DNA from: Nannobrachium achirus
Lineage: Eukaryota > Chordata > Actinopteri > Myctophiformes > Myctophidae
NCBI GenBank assembly: GCA_963921795.1
Contig: OY997640.1
Location: 9,474,737 to 9,538,736, forward strand
DNA length: 64,000 nucleotides
Direction of reading: 5' to 3'
Below the pieces are notes generated by a model. That model saw only the letters and a list, made by a program, of their open reading frames with translations, had not been told where the DNA came from and did no database searches. Below are positions 1 through 10,171 of this stretch, in pieces. Each line of letters begins with the position of its first letter. Position 1 is the first letter of the stretch. The position numbers were made by a program, and so were the translations under genes.

Positions 1-141
1 TATCTGTCTATTCTACCTCTGGATCAACAAGGAGGCAACAGTTACTCTACTACTGTGAATGACAACATAACCATGTTTATCACAGTCCAGACACCAGGAC
101 ATGTACAAGCAGACTACCCTGACTACCCTGTCCTCTCCTGA
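1..141 (+). CDS. Possible terminal exon entering from the left edge
   Basis: Frame 1 is open from the first base of the window to TGA at 139-141, giving 46 residues that end in HVQADYPDYPVLS. The composition (Thr/Asn/Tyr-rich, no low complexity) looks more like protein than the surrounding DNA, and it could be the last coding exon of a plus-strand gene lying to the left. I do not recognise the family. An open frame of this length arises by chance fairly often, and no polyadenylation signal was found just downstream, so the call is weak. Confidence 0.2.
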   Translation, partial: YLSILPLDQQGGNSYSTTVNDNITMFITVQTPGHVQADYPDYPVLS

Positions 142-449
142 TGATATCTGAGTTATGTCTGAACCCATCCACTCATCTCTCCCTCCCAGTAACAGCCACT
201 CTACCCAGAGGCGGCCCAGTTAATAGGCAGAGTAGGCGACTGACTAGGGGGGAAGGGTGCCCACCAATGTAGCCTACCAATATAATCAAAATACATACAA
301 TAAAAACGCTTTTGGGCACACAAAGAAGAATAAATACACTTTGCACCCTGTTCTGTTCCTCATCCACTGAACTTGAATGCACCTAAATGGGGGATACGCG
401 CACGTAGAGGCAACCCCAAAAGCCGTGATTGTAACACATTCTCAGCTGC
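142..449. other. No gene seen
   Basis: Unique-looking sequence without convincing coding frame, RNA gene or repeat structure. A short minus-strand frame at 173-382 has no recognisable motif. Confidence 0.5.
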
Positions 450-457
450 GCTCAAAC

Positions 458-1461
458 TAGAGCCCTGCAAGCCCGACGGGACGGGAGTGAGTGCTGCCTG
501 CCTGCCTCCCATAGCCTTCTAGGCTAATAGCCTTCTAGGCTATGGGTTCTATGCGTATCTATAGCAACACGGCTCTGATTGGTCGTGACATGAGTACATT
601 AGCCAATGGAGAGCCGCATCGAGCCGAGAACTTGACGGCTTTTCTTCTCACACACTCACACAAGTCTACTCTGCGACTCTGCGTACACAGCGAGACTAGA
701 AAATTTGGAGCACTACTGTAGTTTCACCCATTTCACCGTCATTTCTCAAATAAATCGCCCTGTAATGATTCCCCGACCTCCCGAGTCCCGTATCAGTTAC
801 GGGATGCGTGCGTGCGTCTTTACCCTTTAGTACTGGACGATACTCTGTATTTTACGAGATGGCTTGTAACCACGGGCGGCAAGCCGACAATAATATCAAT
901 ATCTAATTGCTGTGAAGATATACAGTAACATAACAAACGATGGGTGGAGGAAGATTTCTTGCGTTGTGATGTGTGTGTAATTACTTGCTGTGCTGTTGTG
1001 TTGTGTTGACTTCTTTCTTTTAATCAGAGCGCAAGACGAGCACAGCTTTAGTATAGAGGGCTGTACATACGTCTCTCAGTCTCCGTCCTCTCCGACCATA
1101 GTTTCGTCGGAAAGTTTCGACTTTCTGACGTGCATGCAGCTTTCCGAACTCAAATTAGGAGTAATCCTTTTCAGAAGTTGCAAGAGATGTCATTTTGTAG
1201 TTGAACTGGACCTTTCCGATGCAAATTTCGGTGGTCTGTGACAGTATGGACTCCCCTTGAGAGTGTAGCTACAGCAGCGCGCAGCAGTGAAAGCCACGCA
1301 CAGTGCGCACACAAATAATTAATTAATAATAAGGTGACAGGCTTCGGGCCGGGCTCGGGCTTTAAATAGCGGCACCAAACGGGCCACGGGCCGGGCCTGG
1401 ACTGAAGTCCACGGGCCAGGGCCGGGCCCGGGCCCACATTTTAGGCCCGTGCAGGGCCCTA
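458..1461. mobile_element. Non-autonomous hAT-type DNA transposon, about 1.0 kb
   Basis: The ends are near-perfect terminal inverted repeats: TAGAGCCCTGCA at the left and the complement of TAGGGCCCTGCA at the right. They are flanked by an exact 8-bp target duplication GCTCAAAC (450-457 and 1462-1469), the hallmark of hAT elements. The right subterminal part is a GC-rich GGGCCGGGC block at 1345-1440. No transposase frame is present, so it would need a partner enzyme. A truncated relative of the left end seems to lie at about 32295-32335. Confidence 0.85.
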
Positions 1462-1469
1462 GCTCAAAC

Positions 1470-2078
1470 ACACAGAGGCAAACAGCCTGCTATGTCTGTG
1501 TGTGAGGAAGCAGGGGAGGGGAGCGTCGGTCATCACGACGCGTTGTGAGCTTGTAGATCTGCTATGTCTGCTGCTTCTGCTCAGCATACTCTTAAAAATT
1601 GCCGCAGTGCAAAGTATGAGTACTAAAGTATTTAATACATTATTAAATAATGTATAAACATTTTTAAAAGGCTTTCATATAGCCATGATATGTTTTTCAA
1701 ATGAGGTTTGCCCTAATATTGGGGCATTGAACAGAACCTGTCTACACCACTGGTTTGGGAAGATTTTTGTGGGATCGCGAGTAAATACCCTCGTGTCTGA
1801 TACTTAAAATATTAATTACTTAAAAAAACTTCAAGCAAATTGAAATAATCGATCTACAAGCTCACAACGAGTTGTTCTCTTCCTCATTTTGTGTCTGGAG
1901 CTGAAAGGAGAGAGAAATATAGAATGACAGACAGAAAAGTTAGACACAGACAGATGGATCCAATGTAGTTATTATTTAAATCACAAGCGCCTGTTAACTC
2001 ATTGAGTGCCTATGACAAGTTTGATGAGTTATATAAGTGTGTCCATGTTGCCTATGATGAGTATGACGAGTTATATCA
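1470..2078. other. Intergenic stretch with two divergent hairpin arms
   Basis: No gene is visible. A TTGTGAGCTTGTAGATC arm at 1542-1559 and its complement at 1851-1867 belong to the short hairpin family found across the window, here about 290 bp apart and facing outward. From about 1998 a loose tandem repeat begins (TGCCTATGA...GAGTTATAT), which the next element interrupts. Confidence 0.5.
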
Positions 2079-2403
2079 AGCCCCTATCATAGTCGGCACC
2101 GCGGTGGAAAGCTATCCACCGTGGTGTAGTCTTTTTGAGTTATAAAACTACAACATTACGTCATTACTCGCGGCGAAGAGCTTTCCACCGCGAGTCCCGA
2201 CACATCTCTCTGTTTTTACTATCAGACGGATAGGCTCTTCACCCCGTTCACTGATTGGTCGATCTAGACCAGTCAGTCACGGTGAATAGGACTTCACCGT
2301 GACTGACTATGATGGCCTCCACTTATTTTCTGACTTGAGGTGGAAAGCTTTCCACCTAAAATTTGCAGTGGATAGCTCTTCACCCTGGACTCTGATAGAG
2401 GCT
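2079..2403. mobile_element. MITE made of serial hairpins, PIF/Harbinger-like ends
   Basis: The 325-bp element has 16-bp imperfect terminal inverted repeats (AGCCCCTATCATAGTC and the complement of AGCCTCTATCAGAGTC) flanked by TCA on both sides, a TNA-type 3-bp duplication as used by PIF/Harbinger transposons. Inside are at least four hairpins, including a perfect 15-bp stem at 2271-2306 and the 20-bp palindrome AGGTGGAAAGCTTTCCACCT at 2337-2356. The same host repeat (CATGTTGCCTAT...GACGAGTTAT) lies on both sides, showing that the element split it. Confidence 0.6.
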
Positions 2404-2475
2404 TCAGTATGTTCATGTTGCCTATACTATGACGAGTATGACGAGTTGGGGCCAAAAGTAGCATTTTGTTTTTGA

Positions 2476-2898
<423 letters not shown>

Positions 2899-2981
2899 CC
2901 AAGTCACACATCAATTGCATGTAATACACATATAGAGAGTAAAGTTGAATATGAGTCCATCCATAAAACAGAGAACTCACC

Positions 2982-3028
2982 TCAGGATGCTGGGCTCTCA
3001 TCAGGTGGAACCTTCATTGGTGTCAGTT
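2982..3028 (-). CDS. Ig-family membrane protein, last coding exon (cytoplasmic tail)
   Basis: On the minus strand an acceptor (TTTCAG) precedes AA CTG ACA CCA, which joins in phase 1 to the preceding exon and encodes ELTPMKVPPDESPAS followed by TGA. The stop lies one base upstream of a good donor (G then GTGAGT at 2975-2980). So either the 3' UTR carries an intron or the stop arose near the end of what was once an internal phase-1 exon of 48 bp. The tail has no tyrosine motif, so the ITSM signalling switch of mammalian SLAM receptors is missing here. The exon was found by its splice signals and phase; it is too short to be significant alone. Confidence 0.6.
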
Positions 3029-3059
3029 CTGAAACAGCAGAGAGAAGAACACTTAATGT

Positions 3060-3626
3060 GAGAGAGGGCGAGATCATTTAGCGACCTACAACCGGGTCGC
3101 AACGCGGTCGGTAGTTTTCAGTGACCGGGTCGCAAAAGCTACCGACCGGGCCGGTAAATCACCGACCGTGCCGCTAAATCGACCGACTGGGTCTCTAAAT
3201 CAACCGACCGGGCTACTAACCCTAACTCTAATCCTAACCCTAACCATAACCTCAGTAACCATACCTCAGTAACTAACCTACCGACGCAACCTACCGACCG
3301 GGCCGGTAAATCACCAACCGCGCCGCTAAATCAACCGACGGGGCCAGTAAATCACCGACCGTGTCGCTAAATCAACCGACCGGGGCGCAAAAGCTACCAA
3401 CCGGGTCGCTAGATCTACCAACCGGGTCGCTAAATCTACCGACCTAAATCTGCAGGCCGGTCGGTAGATTTAGCGACCCGGTCGGTCGATTTTGCACGCG
3501 TCGGTGATTTACCGACCCGGTCGGTTGTTTTATCGACCGGTCGGTTGATTTAGCGACCCGGTCTCTGAAAACTAGCGACCACGTTGCAACCCGATTGTAG
3601 GTTGCTAAATGATCTCGCTCTTACTG
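3060..3626. mobile_element. Foldback hAT-like MITE with GACCGGGTCGC repeats
   Basis: Almost the whole element is an imperfect palindrome. The left arm starts GAGATCATTTAGCGACC and the right arm ends with the matching complement. An 8-bp direct repeat CTTAATGT flanks it (3052-3059 and 3627-3634), pointing to a hAT enzyme. The arms are built from short CGACCGGG/CCCGGTCG motifs separated by TAAATC. The centre (3214-3250) carries degenerate CCTAAC units. It has no coding capacity and sits about 30 bp upstream of the acceptor of the terminal Ig exon. Confidence 0.7.
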
Positions 3627-3676
3627 CTTAATGTTGGAGTTAAATCATGTGTATTGATCTGCACTGGAGGGTCTTT

Positions 3677-4206
3677 TACTGGAGCTTATGGTCTGAATTC
3701 ATTACTGTGTATATCTGGAGCTTATGATCTGAATTCATTACTGTCTATATCTGGAGCTTATGATCTGAATTCATTACTGTCTATATCTGGAGCTTATGAT
3801 CTGAATTCATTACTGTCTATATCTGGAGCTTATGATCTGAATTCATTACTGTCTATATTTGGAGCTTATGATATGATCTGAATTCATTACTATGTATATC
3901 TTGAGCTTATGATCTGAATTCATTACTCTCTATATCTGGAGCTTATGGTATGATCTGAATTCATTACTGTGTATATCTGGAGCTTATGATCTGAATTCAT
4001 TACTGTCTATATCTGGAGCTTATGGTATGATCTGAATTCATTACTGTGTATATCTGGAGCTTATGGTATGATCTGAATTCATTACTGTCTATATCTGGAG
4101 CTTATGATCTGAATTCATTACTCTCTATATCTGGAGCTTATGGTGTGATCTGAATTCATTACTGTCCATATCTGGAGCTTATGGTATGATCTGAATTCAT
4201 TACTCC
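3677..4206 (+). repeat. 36-bp minisatellite
   Basis: About 14 head-to-tail units of a 36-bp sequence centred on GGAGCTTATGATCTGAATTC, with longer variants containing an extra GTATG. Each unit has an EcoRI site (GAATTC). The 36-bp length keeps a frame open (SGAYDLNSLLSI repeats), which is an artefact of period 36 and not a protein. Confidence 0.93.
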
Positions 4207-4231
4207 CTGCTCCCTATAAGAGGAGTCAGAG

Positions 4232-4545
4232 GACTAGAGTGAACTCATCATCAATATTAAATACATTCATAATAATCAGACACTACTCAGGTCGCCGCCC
4301 ACCTTTAAACGTATCAGATCATCAAAGGCTGTTAATAAATAAACATAATGTAATGCTATTTATCAGTGCATACTGGAACCAGATCAGCATAAGCTGTTGG
4401 AGCAATAAATAATCACATTGTAAAAGAACATTCCAGTATGCACTGATAAATAGCATTAGGCCTATATATTGTTATATATAAAATTAGTCAATGGGAATGA
4501 TATTCAACTGGTGGCACACGCGCCAAATCCGGCCCCAGTAGAGAT
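4232..4545 (+). repeat. Direct duplicate, copy 2, with internal inverted repeat
   Basis: Second copy of the block at 2476-2785. It has gained a perfect 28-bp inverted repeat (4351-4378 and 4431-4458, 52-bp spacer) around the CAGATCAGCATAAGCTGTTG segment. Confidence 0.6.
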
Positions 4546-4559
4546 TTCTTGAGGCCCCT

Positions 4560-5302
4560 GGAACACATTTTATATTCCAATATTTACAAATATATTATTA
4601 TTAGGTTGCTTGTACAGGATGACCATTTGAATTATTTTCATGATTGTGTTACTATAAAATATCAAACACACATGCACACACTACCTTAAACAATTTACAA
4701 TATATTTTGAACAGACAATTATTAATTATTATTATTTCACAAATACTTTTGGGAAAATTTAAGGGCTTTGGACACGTTATTTTCGCAAAGAAAAAACAGA
4801 CAATTTTTTTTTTTTTAAAGAAAACAATGATTCTCTATGACCTCTTGCACACCGGCTCAGAATTTGCCATGTGGCAGGTGGCTGCAGCATTTTTTCCCGG
4901 TCGAACCCAGTTGGATTTGTGCGTCTTGTTGCATGCGGTAAAAACTCATCGACTCCTTTTATGACTCCTCTTCGGATCCGCAGTAAGGATTCCGCACAGC
5001 CTTGCACACCAAATCCAATGCGTTTTAATCATGCAGCAAACGGAAAGAAACGCAACGGTCCTGTGAGCAAAGCCCATTACTGTGCCCACTGACTGATTAG
5101 CCTGAACCTCCTGTTGAAATAAATGAAACATTACCTTCCTGTGGAGGCTGTGAGGAGGCTGTGAGGACTGACATTAATGATACGTCTTAAATCCTACTGT
5201 CCTACGAAACCATACTCACCTCAGTACACAACACAACAACGAGCAACGACTAGTAAATATTCATTTACCGTTTGTCTCTGTATTGGTCTCTCCATCATCC
5301 CC

Positions 5303-5303
<1 letters not shown>
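4560..5303. other. Intron/3' region, no gene seen
   Basis: Mostly unique AT-rich sequence with a T-run at 4804-4816. Several short open frames overlap on both strands around 4777-5131, but none shows a domain, a biased codon pattern or flanking splice signals that I trust. Confidence 0.4.

Positions 5304-5380
<77 letters not shown>
5304..5380. repeat. (GA)n microsatellite
   Basis: An uninterrupted GA run of about 38 units. Confidence 0.97.
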
Positions 5381-5383
<3 letters not shown>

Positions 5384-6376
5384 CAGTCTACCAGTTCATG
5401 GATCAGACTGGACCAAACTACTCATCTATCTAACAAAATGTCCAACATATCCAATATGATTGGGAGGGAAATTAAGCTGGCATTTTTGTCTTAGTCATTT
5501 GTAAGTGTGCCTGCAGCTCACTAAGGCTTAAGGCACCTTGTGTTCTGGAGGTAGGGTCAAATAAACTAATATAGTGGAGGGAAATTACAATTCGACCCAC
5601 CTCCAGAGGTAGGATCAATTTTCAAACTTTACCGTTGGATTTCTCGTACCCATAAACGGTGAAGGTAACTGGAGTTATGGAGGTTTAAAGCCCAGCCAAT
5701 AGAAAGACAGCAGAGGGTGCGTGCGTGCGTGCGTGCGTGCGCGACTGTGTGTGCTCAACAGATATACTGGAGCCAATCAATCCTCAAGGACCCCTTGGGT
5801 CCCCGAATCGTACTGAGACCAAAGTGACCTCATCCACTCCCTCATAGCACAGCATGAAGCAACAGGTCCTACACATTTAGCTAATCAAGTAGCGCTCCTA
5901 GCTACTGTAGCACAATGACTAATATCTCTGTAAGAACACACACACACACACTATGTTCAGTTACATTGTAACCTTTGTTCTCTGAGTGAAGAACATCTCT
6001 CCTCGTCATACAACTGGAACAGCTTAGTTCTCTTGTTCCTCTACTGTAGGTCACTTTACAATCAGATGTATCAACTTTGGTCAATCTAAATTCTACTGTT
6101 TTAATTGACGTTGATACATCATGTGATGAAATGTTCTTTTAATCATGTTATTTTATTCATTTACATATTCTGTATATATTTTTTATTCTTTTCATATTGT
6201 TGCTGTGTTTTGTGTTGTTGTTGTCTCGACACTGTAAAAGAGGCTCTCAGCCCTCAGTGTGTTTTCAGAGAAATAAATAAAGGTTGTAATGAAAGTTAAT
6301 TGTTTTATCATCATCATCATCATCATCATCATTAATTAGTAGGAGGTTCAACTGCTTAAATAAAATTCAAACTCAC
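5381..6376. other. Intron of the Ig gene, simple repeats only
   Basis: No exon recognised. It contains GTGC-type repeats at 5717-5742, a short (AC)n at 5936-5952 and a (CAT)n run at 6308-6331. Confidence 0.5.
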
Positions 6377-6421
6377 CTCCAGATTGTACAGGTTCACGAT
6401 CAAGCCTCTTCCTTATACGAT
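6377..6421 (-). CDS. Ig-family membrane protein, juxtamembrane cytoplasmic exon
   Basis: A 45-bp phase 1-1 exon between an acceptor (CATCTCAG) and a donor (GTGAGT). It joins the transmembrane exon (CGT G|AT) to read DRIRKRLDREPVQSG, a strongly basic stop-transfer and cytoplasmic segment, and continues in frame into 2982-3028. Short symmetric phase-1 exons of this kind are usual in the tails of fish Ig receptors. Confidence 0.7.
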
Positions 6422-6827
6422 CTGAGATGACATTCAAACACAGTGACAACATGACATGACATTACATGTCAAACATGACATGACAAACAGCAGGAGTCGT
6501 CAGCCTTTTTGAATTGAAGTTCCATGTTTTCATGTTCTTGATAGTCAGAGTGTCATATCAACATTTAGTTTAATTATGACACCACATCAAAACGGCATAT
6601 TCACCAATGGTTCTTACAAAGACATTTCTTCTTAGACCCACTTAGGACGTTTTTAAGAGGATTTTGGCAAACACCAATGTTTCTTATCTGTTCTTAGGTA
6701 AGATCTGAATCTACACACACAGGAAGAGCACTCTTAGGATGGCCTTTGAGTTCTTAAGTGTGACATGTTTGTGCAAAAATAATTCATTCTCTAAGTTTCT
6801 TCAATTCTACATGTTGTATAATGCAGT
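6422..6827. other. Intron sequence, no feature recognised
   Basis: Unique-looking sequence. It contains a few ACATGACAT repeats near 6440-6485 and nothing codable. Confidence 0.4.
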
Positions 6828-6907
6828 GGTTCTCAAGCTATGCGTTGGGACCCCCAGGGGGGTCCCCAAATTATTTTGGGGGGTCCTCAGATGAACAGTA
6901 AACAAAC
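6828..6907. mobile_element. Left end of an older hAT element
   Basis: The sequence starts GCAGTGGTTCTCAA, a common hAT terminus in fish, and contains GGGACCCCCAGGGGGGTCCCC. It is interrupted by the intact element at 6916-7331. The expected right terminus TTGAGAACCACTG was not found, so its extent to the right (perhaps to about 7640) is uncertain. Confidence 0.5.
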
Positions 6908-6915
6908 GTATAGAG

Positions 6916-7331
6916 CAGGGGTCTTCAACGTTTTCAGGCTGGGGACCCCCAAACTGATGGGGAGATGGAGCAGGGACCCCCTACCACCTCGTAGGGTGGG
7001 GGGGGGGGGGGTCGGGGCTACGACATATTTTTTTATTTTAAACATGTACAAGTTACAGCGAGCAGGGTGGGCCGTACCACTACCATTTCTAAACATACTA
7101 CAGGTACTTATTAACTGAGAACCAATGTCAATAATATCAACAATCTGTCAATTGCATAGTAATCATGTATTCAAGCTATTCAAAATGGATAGAATCAAGA
7201 TTTATTTTTTAACATAAATGTAAAAAAAAAAACATTTTTTGAAATCTTTTCTTTTTTTTTTTATTCACGGACCCCCTGCAGTACCGCCGCGGACCCCCTA
7301 GGGGTCGCGGACCCCCTGTTGAAGACCCCTG
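6916..7331. mobile_element. hAT MITE, 416 bp, with exact target duplication
   Basis: It begins CAGGGGTCTTCAAC and ends with the complement (GTTGAAGACCCCTG), flanked by GTATAGAG at 6908-6915 and 7332-7339. It sits inside the older hAT remnant that starts at 6828. No coding capacity. Confidence 0.9.
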
Positions 7332-7750
7332 GTATAGAGGGTTTATGTACATTTCTAAAATGACAATTCAAGGATGTTTTAATACCTCTAAAATAACACA
7401 TTAAACCGTGGCTAAATTATCAAATATTAGAGGCAGAAATTGTGAAAATAGCCAATATACATGCTCACAACTCCTTGCAACGTGATCTTTGCTTCTGGGG
7501 TTCCCGGGTCAGTGGAACAACATATTTTGAGATGGGGGTCCGCGGTCAAGTTCATGTAATTTCAGGGGTCCTTGACATGAAACTAGCAACTGATATCAGT
7601 TTTTTATCAGTTTCAGTTTTTCAGATTTAGAAGACATTTTTTTAGAATGGGCCTCAGGTCTTAATGGGTTAATTGCATGTCATTGCTGAGCAGTAAGTCA
7701 GTAAGCATGTTGTATGTTATGTGGAACTGCACATCTGATGAGAAACTTAC

Positions 7751-7852
7751 CACGATATTTCACCCACAGCACCACCAAACCAACTGCAGCGATGAGAGCA
7801 GCGATAACACCAGCAACAATGCCTCCCGTGGGTGGGGGTTTGGGTGTAGGTT
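7751..7852 (-). CDS. Ig-family membrane protein, transmembrane exon
   Basis: The phase 1-1 exon of 102 bp lies between CTCCTCAG and GTAAG. It encodes a proline-rich stalk (EPTPKPPPTGG) and then one hydrophobic helix (IVAGVIAALIAAVGLVVLWV) followed by the basic stop-transfer KYR. This fixes the protein as a type I single-pass membrane protein, with the Ig domains (exons at higher coordinates) outside the cell. Confidence 0.85.
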
Positions 7853-7927
7853 CTGAGGAGAGGTTTAATAAGTTCTGTGTTAGGAGACTAAATATGTCAA
7901 AAGGTCAACACTGCAGACTGTAACACA

Positions 7928-8435
7928 ACATGATGTAGTAAACTACATACCTTCATGATAAAGACTGTAACAGTGATTCAGTGTGTTCACATGATGTAGT
8001 AAACTACATACCTTCATGATAAAGACTGTAACAGTGATTCAATGTATTCACATGATGTAGTAAACTACATACCTTCATGATAAAGACTGTAACAGTGATT
8101 CAATGTATTCACATGATGTAGTAAACTACATACCTTCATGATAAAGACTGTAACAGTGATTCAATGTGTTCACATGTAGTAAACTACATACCTTCATGAT
8201 AAAGACTGTAACAGTGATTCAATGTGTTCACATGATGTAGTAAACTACATACTTTCATGATAAAGACTGTAACAGTGATTCAATGTATTCACATGATGTA
8301 GTAAACTACATACCTTCATGATAAAGACTGTAACAGTGATTCAATGTGTTCACATGATGTAGTAAACTACATACCTTCATGATAAAGACTGTAACAGTGA
8401 TTCAATGTGTTCACATGATGTAATAAACTACATAC
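7928..8435 (-). repeat. 61-bp minisatellite copying an exon/intron border
   Basis: About eight 61-bp units directly abut the C2 exon. On the minus strand every unit contains TCATGAAG|GTATGT, which is the last bases of the exon plus its donor; one unit has A for the final G. Each also has an acceptor-like CACTGTTACAG 14 bp upstream. The array evidently grew by amplifying the real 5' splice site at 8436, so up to eight decoy donors lie within 510 bp of the true one. Confidence 0.93.
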
Positions 8436-8717
8436 CTTCATGAAGCAGGTTGAGATAAGGATCACTCCGCTCCCTGCTGAACGTGTTGCTCACTTCACAG
8501 GTGATTTTTTTAACTTTCCCATCTTCATCCTTGGTGACAATCAGCCGATTGGAGTTTGCTCCAGACACCATCCATTCCCCTTCATCTTTCTTCCAGCGAT
8601 AGGTGACAGGACCATACTCTCTGACGTCCCCACGCACAGACAAACACTCCACTTCACAGCTGGTGGAGTCAAAATCACAAGGTGGATTGGTGAACACCAC
8701 TGGCTTTGGGACTTTCT
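8436..8717 (-). CDS. Ig-family membrane protein, C2-type Ig domain exon
   Basis: A phase 1-1 exon of 282 bp running from CAACAG to GTATGT. It reads KVPKPVVFTNPPCDFDSTSC...ECLSVRGD...VTYRWKK...KKITCEVSNTFSRERSDPYLNL. The Cys of ECLS, the Trp of YRWKK and the Cys of ITCEV mark the Ig core, and two extra cysteines near the N-terminal end match the second disulphide of SLAM/CD2-family C2 domains. The motif KPVV followed by paired cysteines is typical of teleost CD48/SLAM-like proteins. There are no frame disruptions. The donor lies at the edge of the splice-site minisatellite. Confidence 0.88.
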
Positions 8718-9634
8718 CTGTTGAGGAAACAATGAATATAACTTAGTGCTGATGTTGTCTCCAGACTGCAGTGAAAACAAAACACATGTTGGCTGTATGA
8801 TCTTCCTCAGGTAAGGGTTATGGTGCAGATATATTTATATTCATGTTCTATAGAAGCAGTGAGCGGTTAGTGGCATCATTAAAGGTTGGATGTTTTTACT
8901 TTTCTCAAAATCATCACAGGACACCGCTGTTCTAGAGGGATTCACATTTTGGACAGCTTGCATTTTATCAACACACCCACGAGCAGCAAACAATGTGATT
9001 CACTGCTGACATGTACAGTATACGTGCTGTTATGGTTAAAGTCATAGTCACACTGCAATGACTCACAATACGTGTTCTTTTCATATTGAGCTGTTCCCAG
9101 ACCAGTTTAACCTGACAGGTTCTGGTCTTTTACAGCTTATAGAACAGAGCAGCACTGATTCTCTTCAGCATCAGCAACAGACTGTATGAAACATTATCAA
9201 ACATTGTTACTTCTTTTTTCCCCATTTTCTTTATGGACCCCTACCCCACACCCTCTATTAACCCATTTAGTCATGGAACACATTGTTACTTTAACCACAA
9301 TGTTATGCTTTAAAAACTATTATAAAACTGTTAAATAAGCTCAGTGAATATTTTCACAAGATTCTATAAATGTCTTCTAAATCCTTCCTTTAAATCAGTG
9401 GTTCTCAAACTTTTTCATGTCAAATTACAGGTCCCCCCCCCACCCCCATAAGCAAATATTTGAGTTACAAATGTTCACTTTTAAAAAGCTATATTCAAAT
9501 ATTTCTAAAGATTTCACGATTTTGTAGATCTGCTATTTTTCAAAAGATAAAATATAAAATAATTCCAGGTCTTAATGTTTATGATAGACCCATGATAACA
9601 CATGACCTTCACACAGGACACAGTTCATACTCAC
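8718..9634. other. Intron with a hAT end fragment
   Basis: Mostly unique sequence. TCAGTGGTTCTCAAACTTTT at 9397-9416 is the 5' end of another hAT-type repeat, truncated or diverged downstream, and GTAGATCTGCTATTTT at 9526-9541 is a worn arm of the short hairpin family. Confidence 0.5.
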
Positions 9635-9931
9635 TGATCAGTTTAACCATGTAAGTCTTGGACTGCAGTCGACCGTTGATGTGCACAGAGTATTCTCCAT
9701 CATCTTCTATGGTTATATTGTAGATGACCAACTTTACAGTTTCTTTATCCAGTTCTGTGCGGTTTTTAAATGTCCCGTAGTAATCCACATCAGGACCAAG
9801 AACCTGATCCCATTCTGCTGCTTTATTGGGTCCATGTTTCCACAGGATGTCAGAGATGGATTCAGTAACAGAGCTGGTATCTGGAAGCAGGGTAAGGTTT
9901 CCTCGTGGTTGAATGTATCTCACATGTTGAA
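9635..9931 (-). CDS. Ig-family membrane protein, SLAM/CD48-like V domain exon
   Basis: A phase 1-1 exon of 297 bp between CTCCACAG and GTGAGT, encoding VQHVRYIQPRGNLTLLPD...ISDILWKHGPNKAAEWD...DVDYYGTFKNRTELD...LVIYNITIEDDGEYSVHINGR...YMVKLI. It has the V-set Trp and the D-x-G-x-Y motif, but no cysteine at either Ig disulphide position. That absence, together with DILWKH, KAAEWD and YYGTFKNRT, is the signature of the first domain of CD48/CD58/SLAM-type receptors in fish, which bind each other homo- or heterophilically. Three N-glycosylation sequons (NLT, NRT, NIT) are present. Confidence 0.88.
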
Positions 9932-10171
9932 CTGTGGAGAAAAGATTACCGTATTTCAGTCAATGTGAACATTTAAAGCAGTCAGCAACAGTCTTCTGAC
10001 TGGGATTTAGTATTTAACAATGCAGAAAAAAATGGTCAATTCCCAGTACACCAGTAATAGACTGTGATTGTACTGGTCAACTCCCAGTACCCTTTGTTTA
10101 GCGCTTTTATGTTTTATGGTCATGATTCACCAGGATCCTGGATGGCTTGGTTCTAGGCTTAAAATAATTTA
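9932..10171. other. Intron sequence, no feature recognised
   Basis: Short unique stretch upstream of the F-family element. Confidence 0.4.

Noticed and set aside
3609-3881. SGAYDLNSLLSI repeat protein
   Set aside because: Produced by the 36-bp minisatellite period; units with insertions break it.
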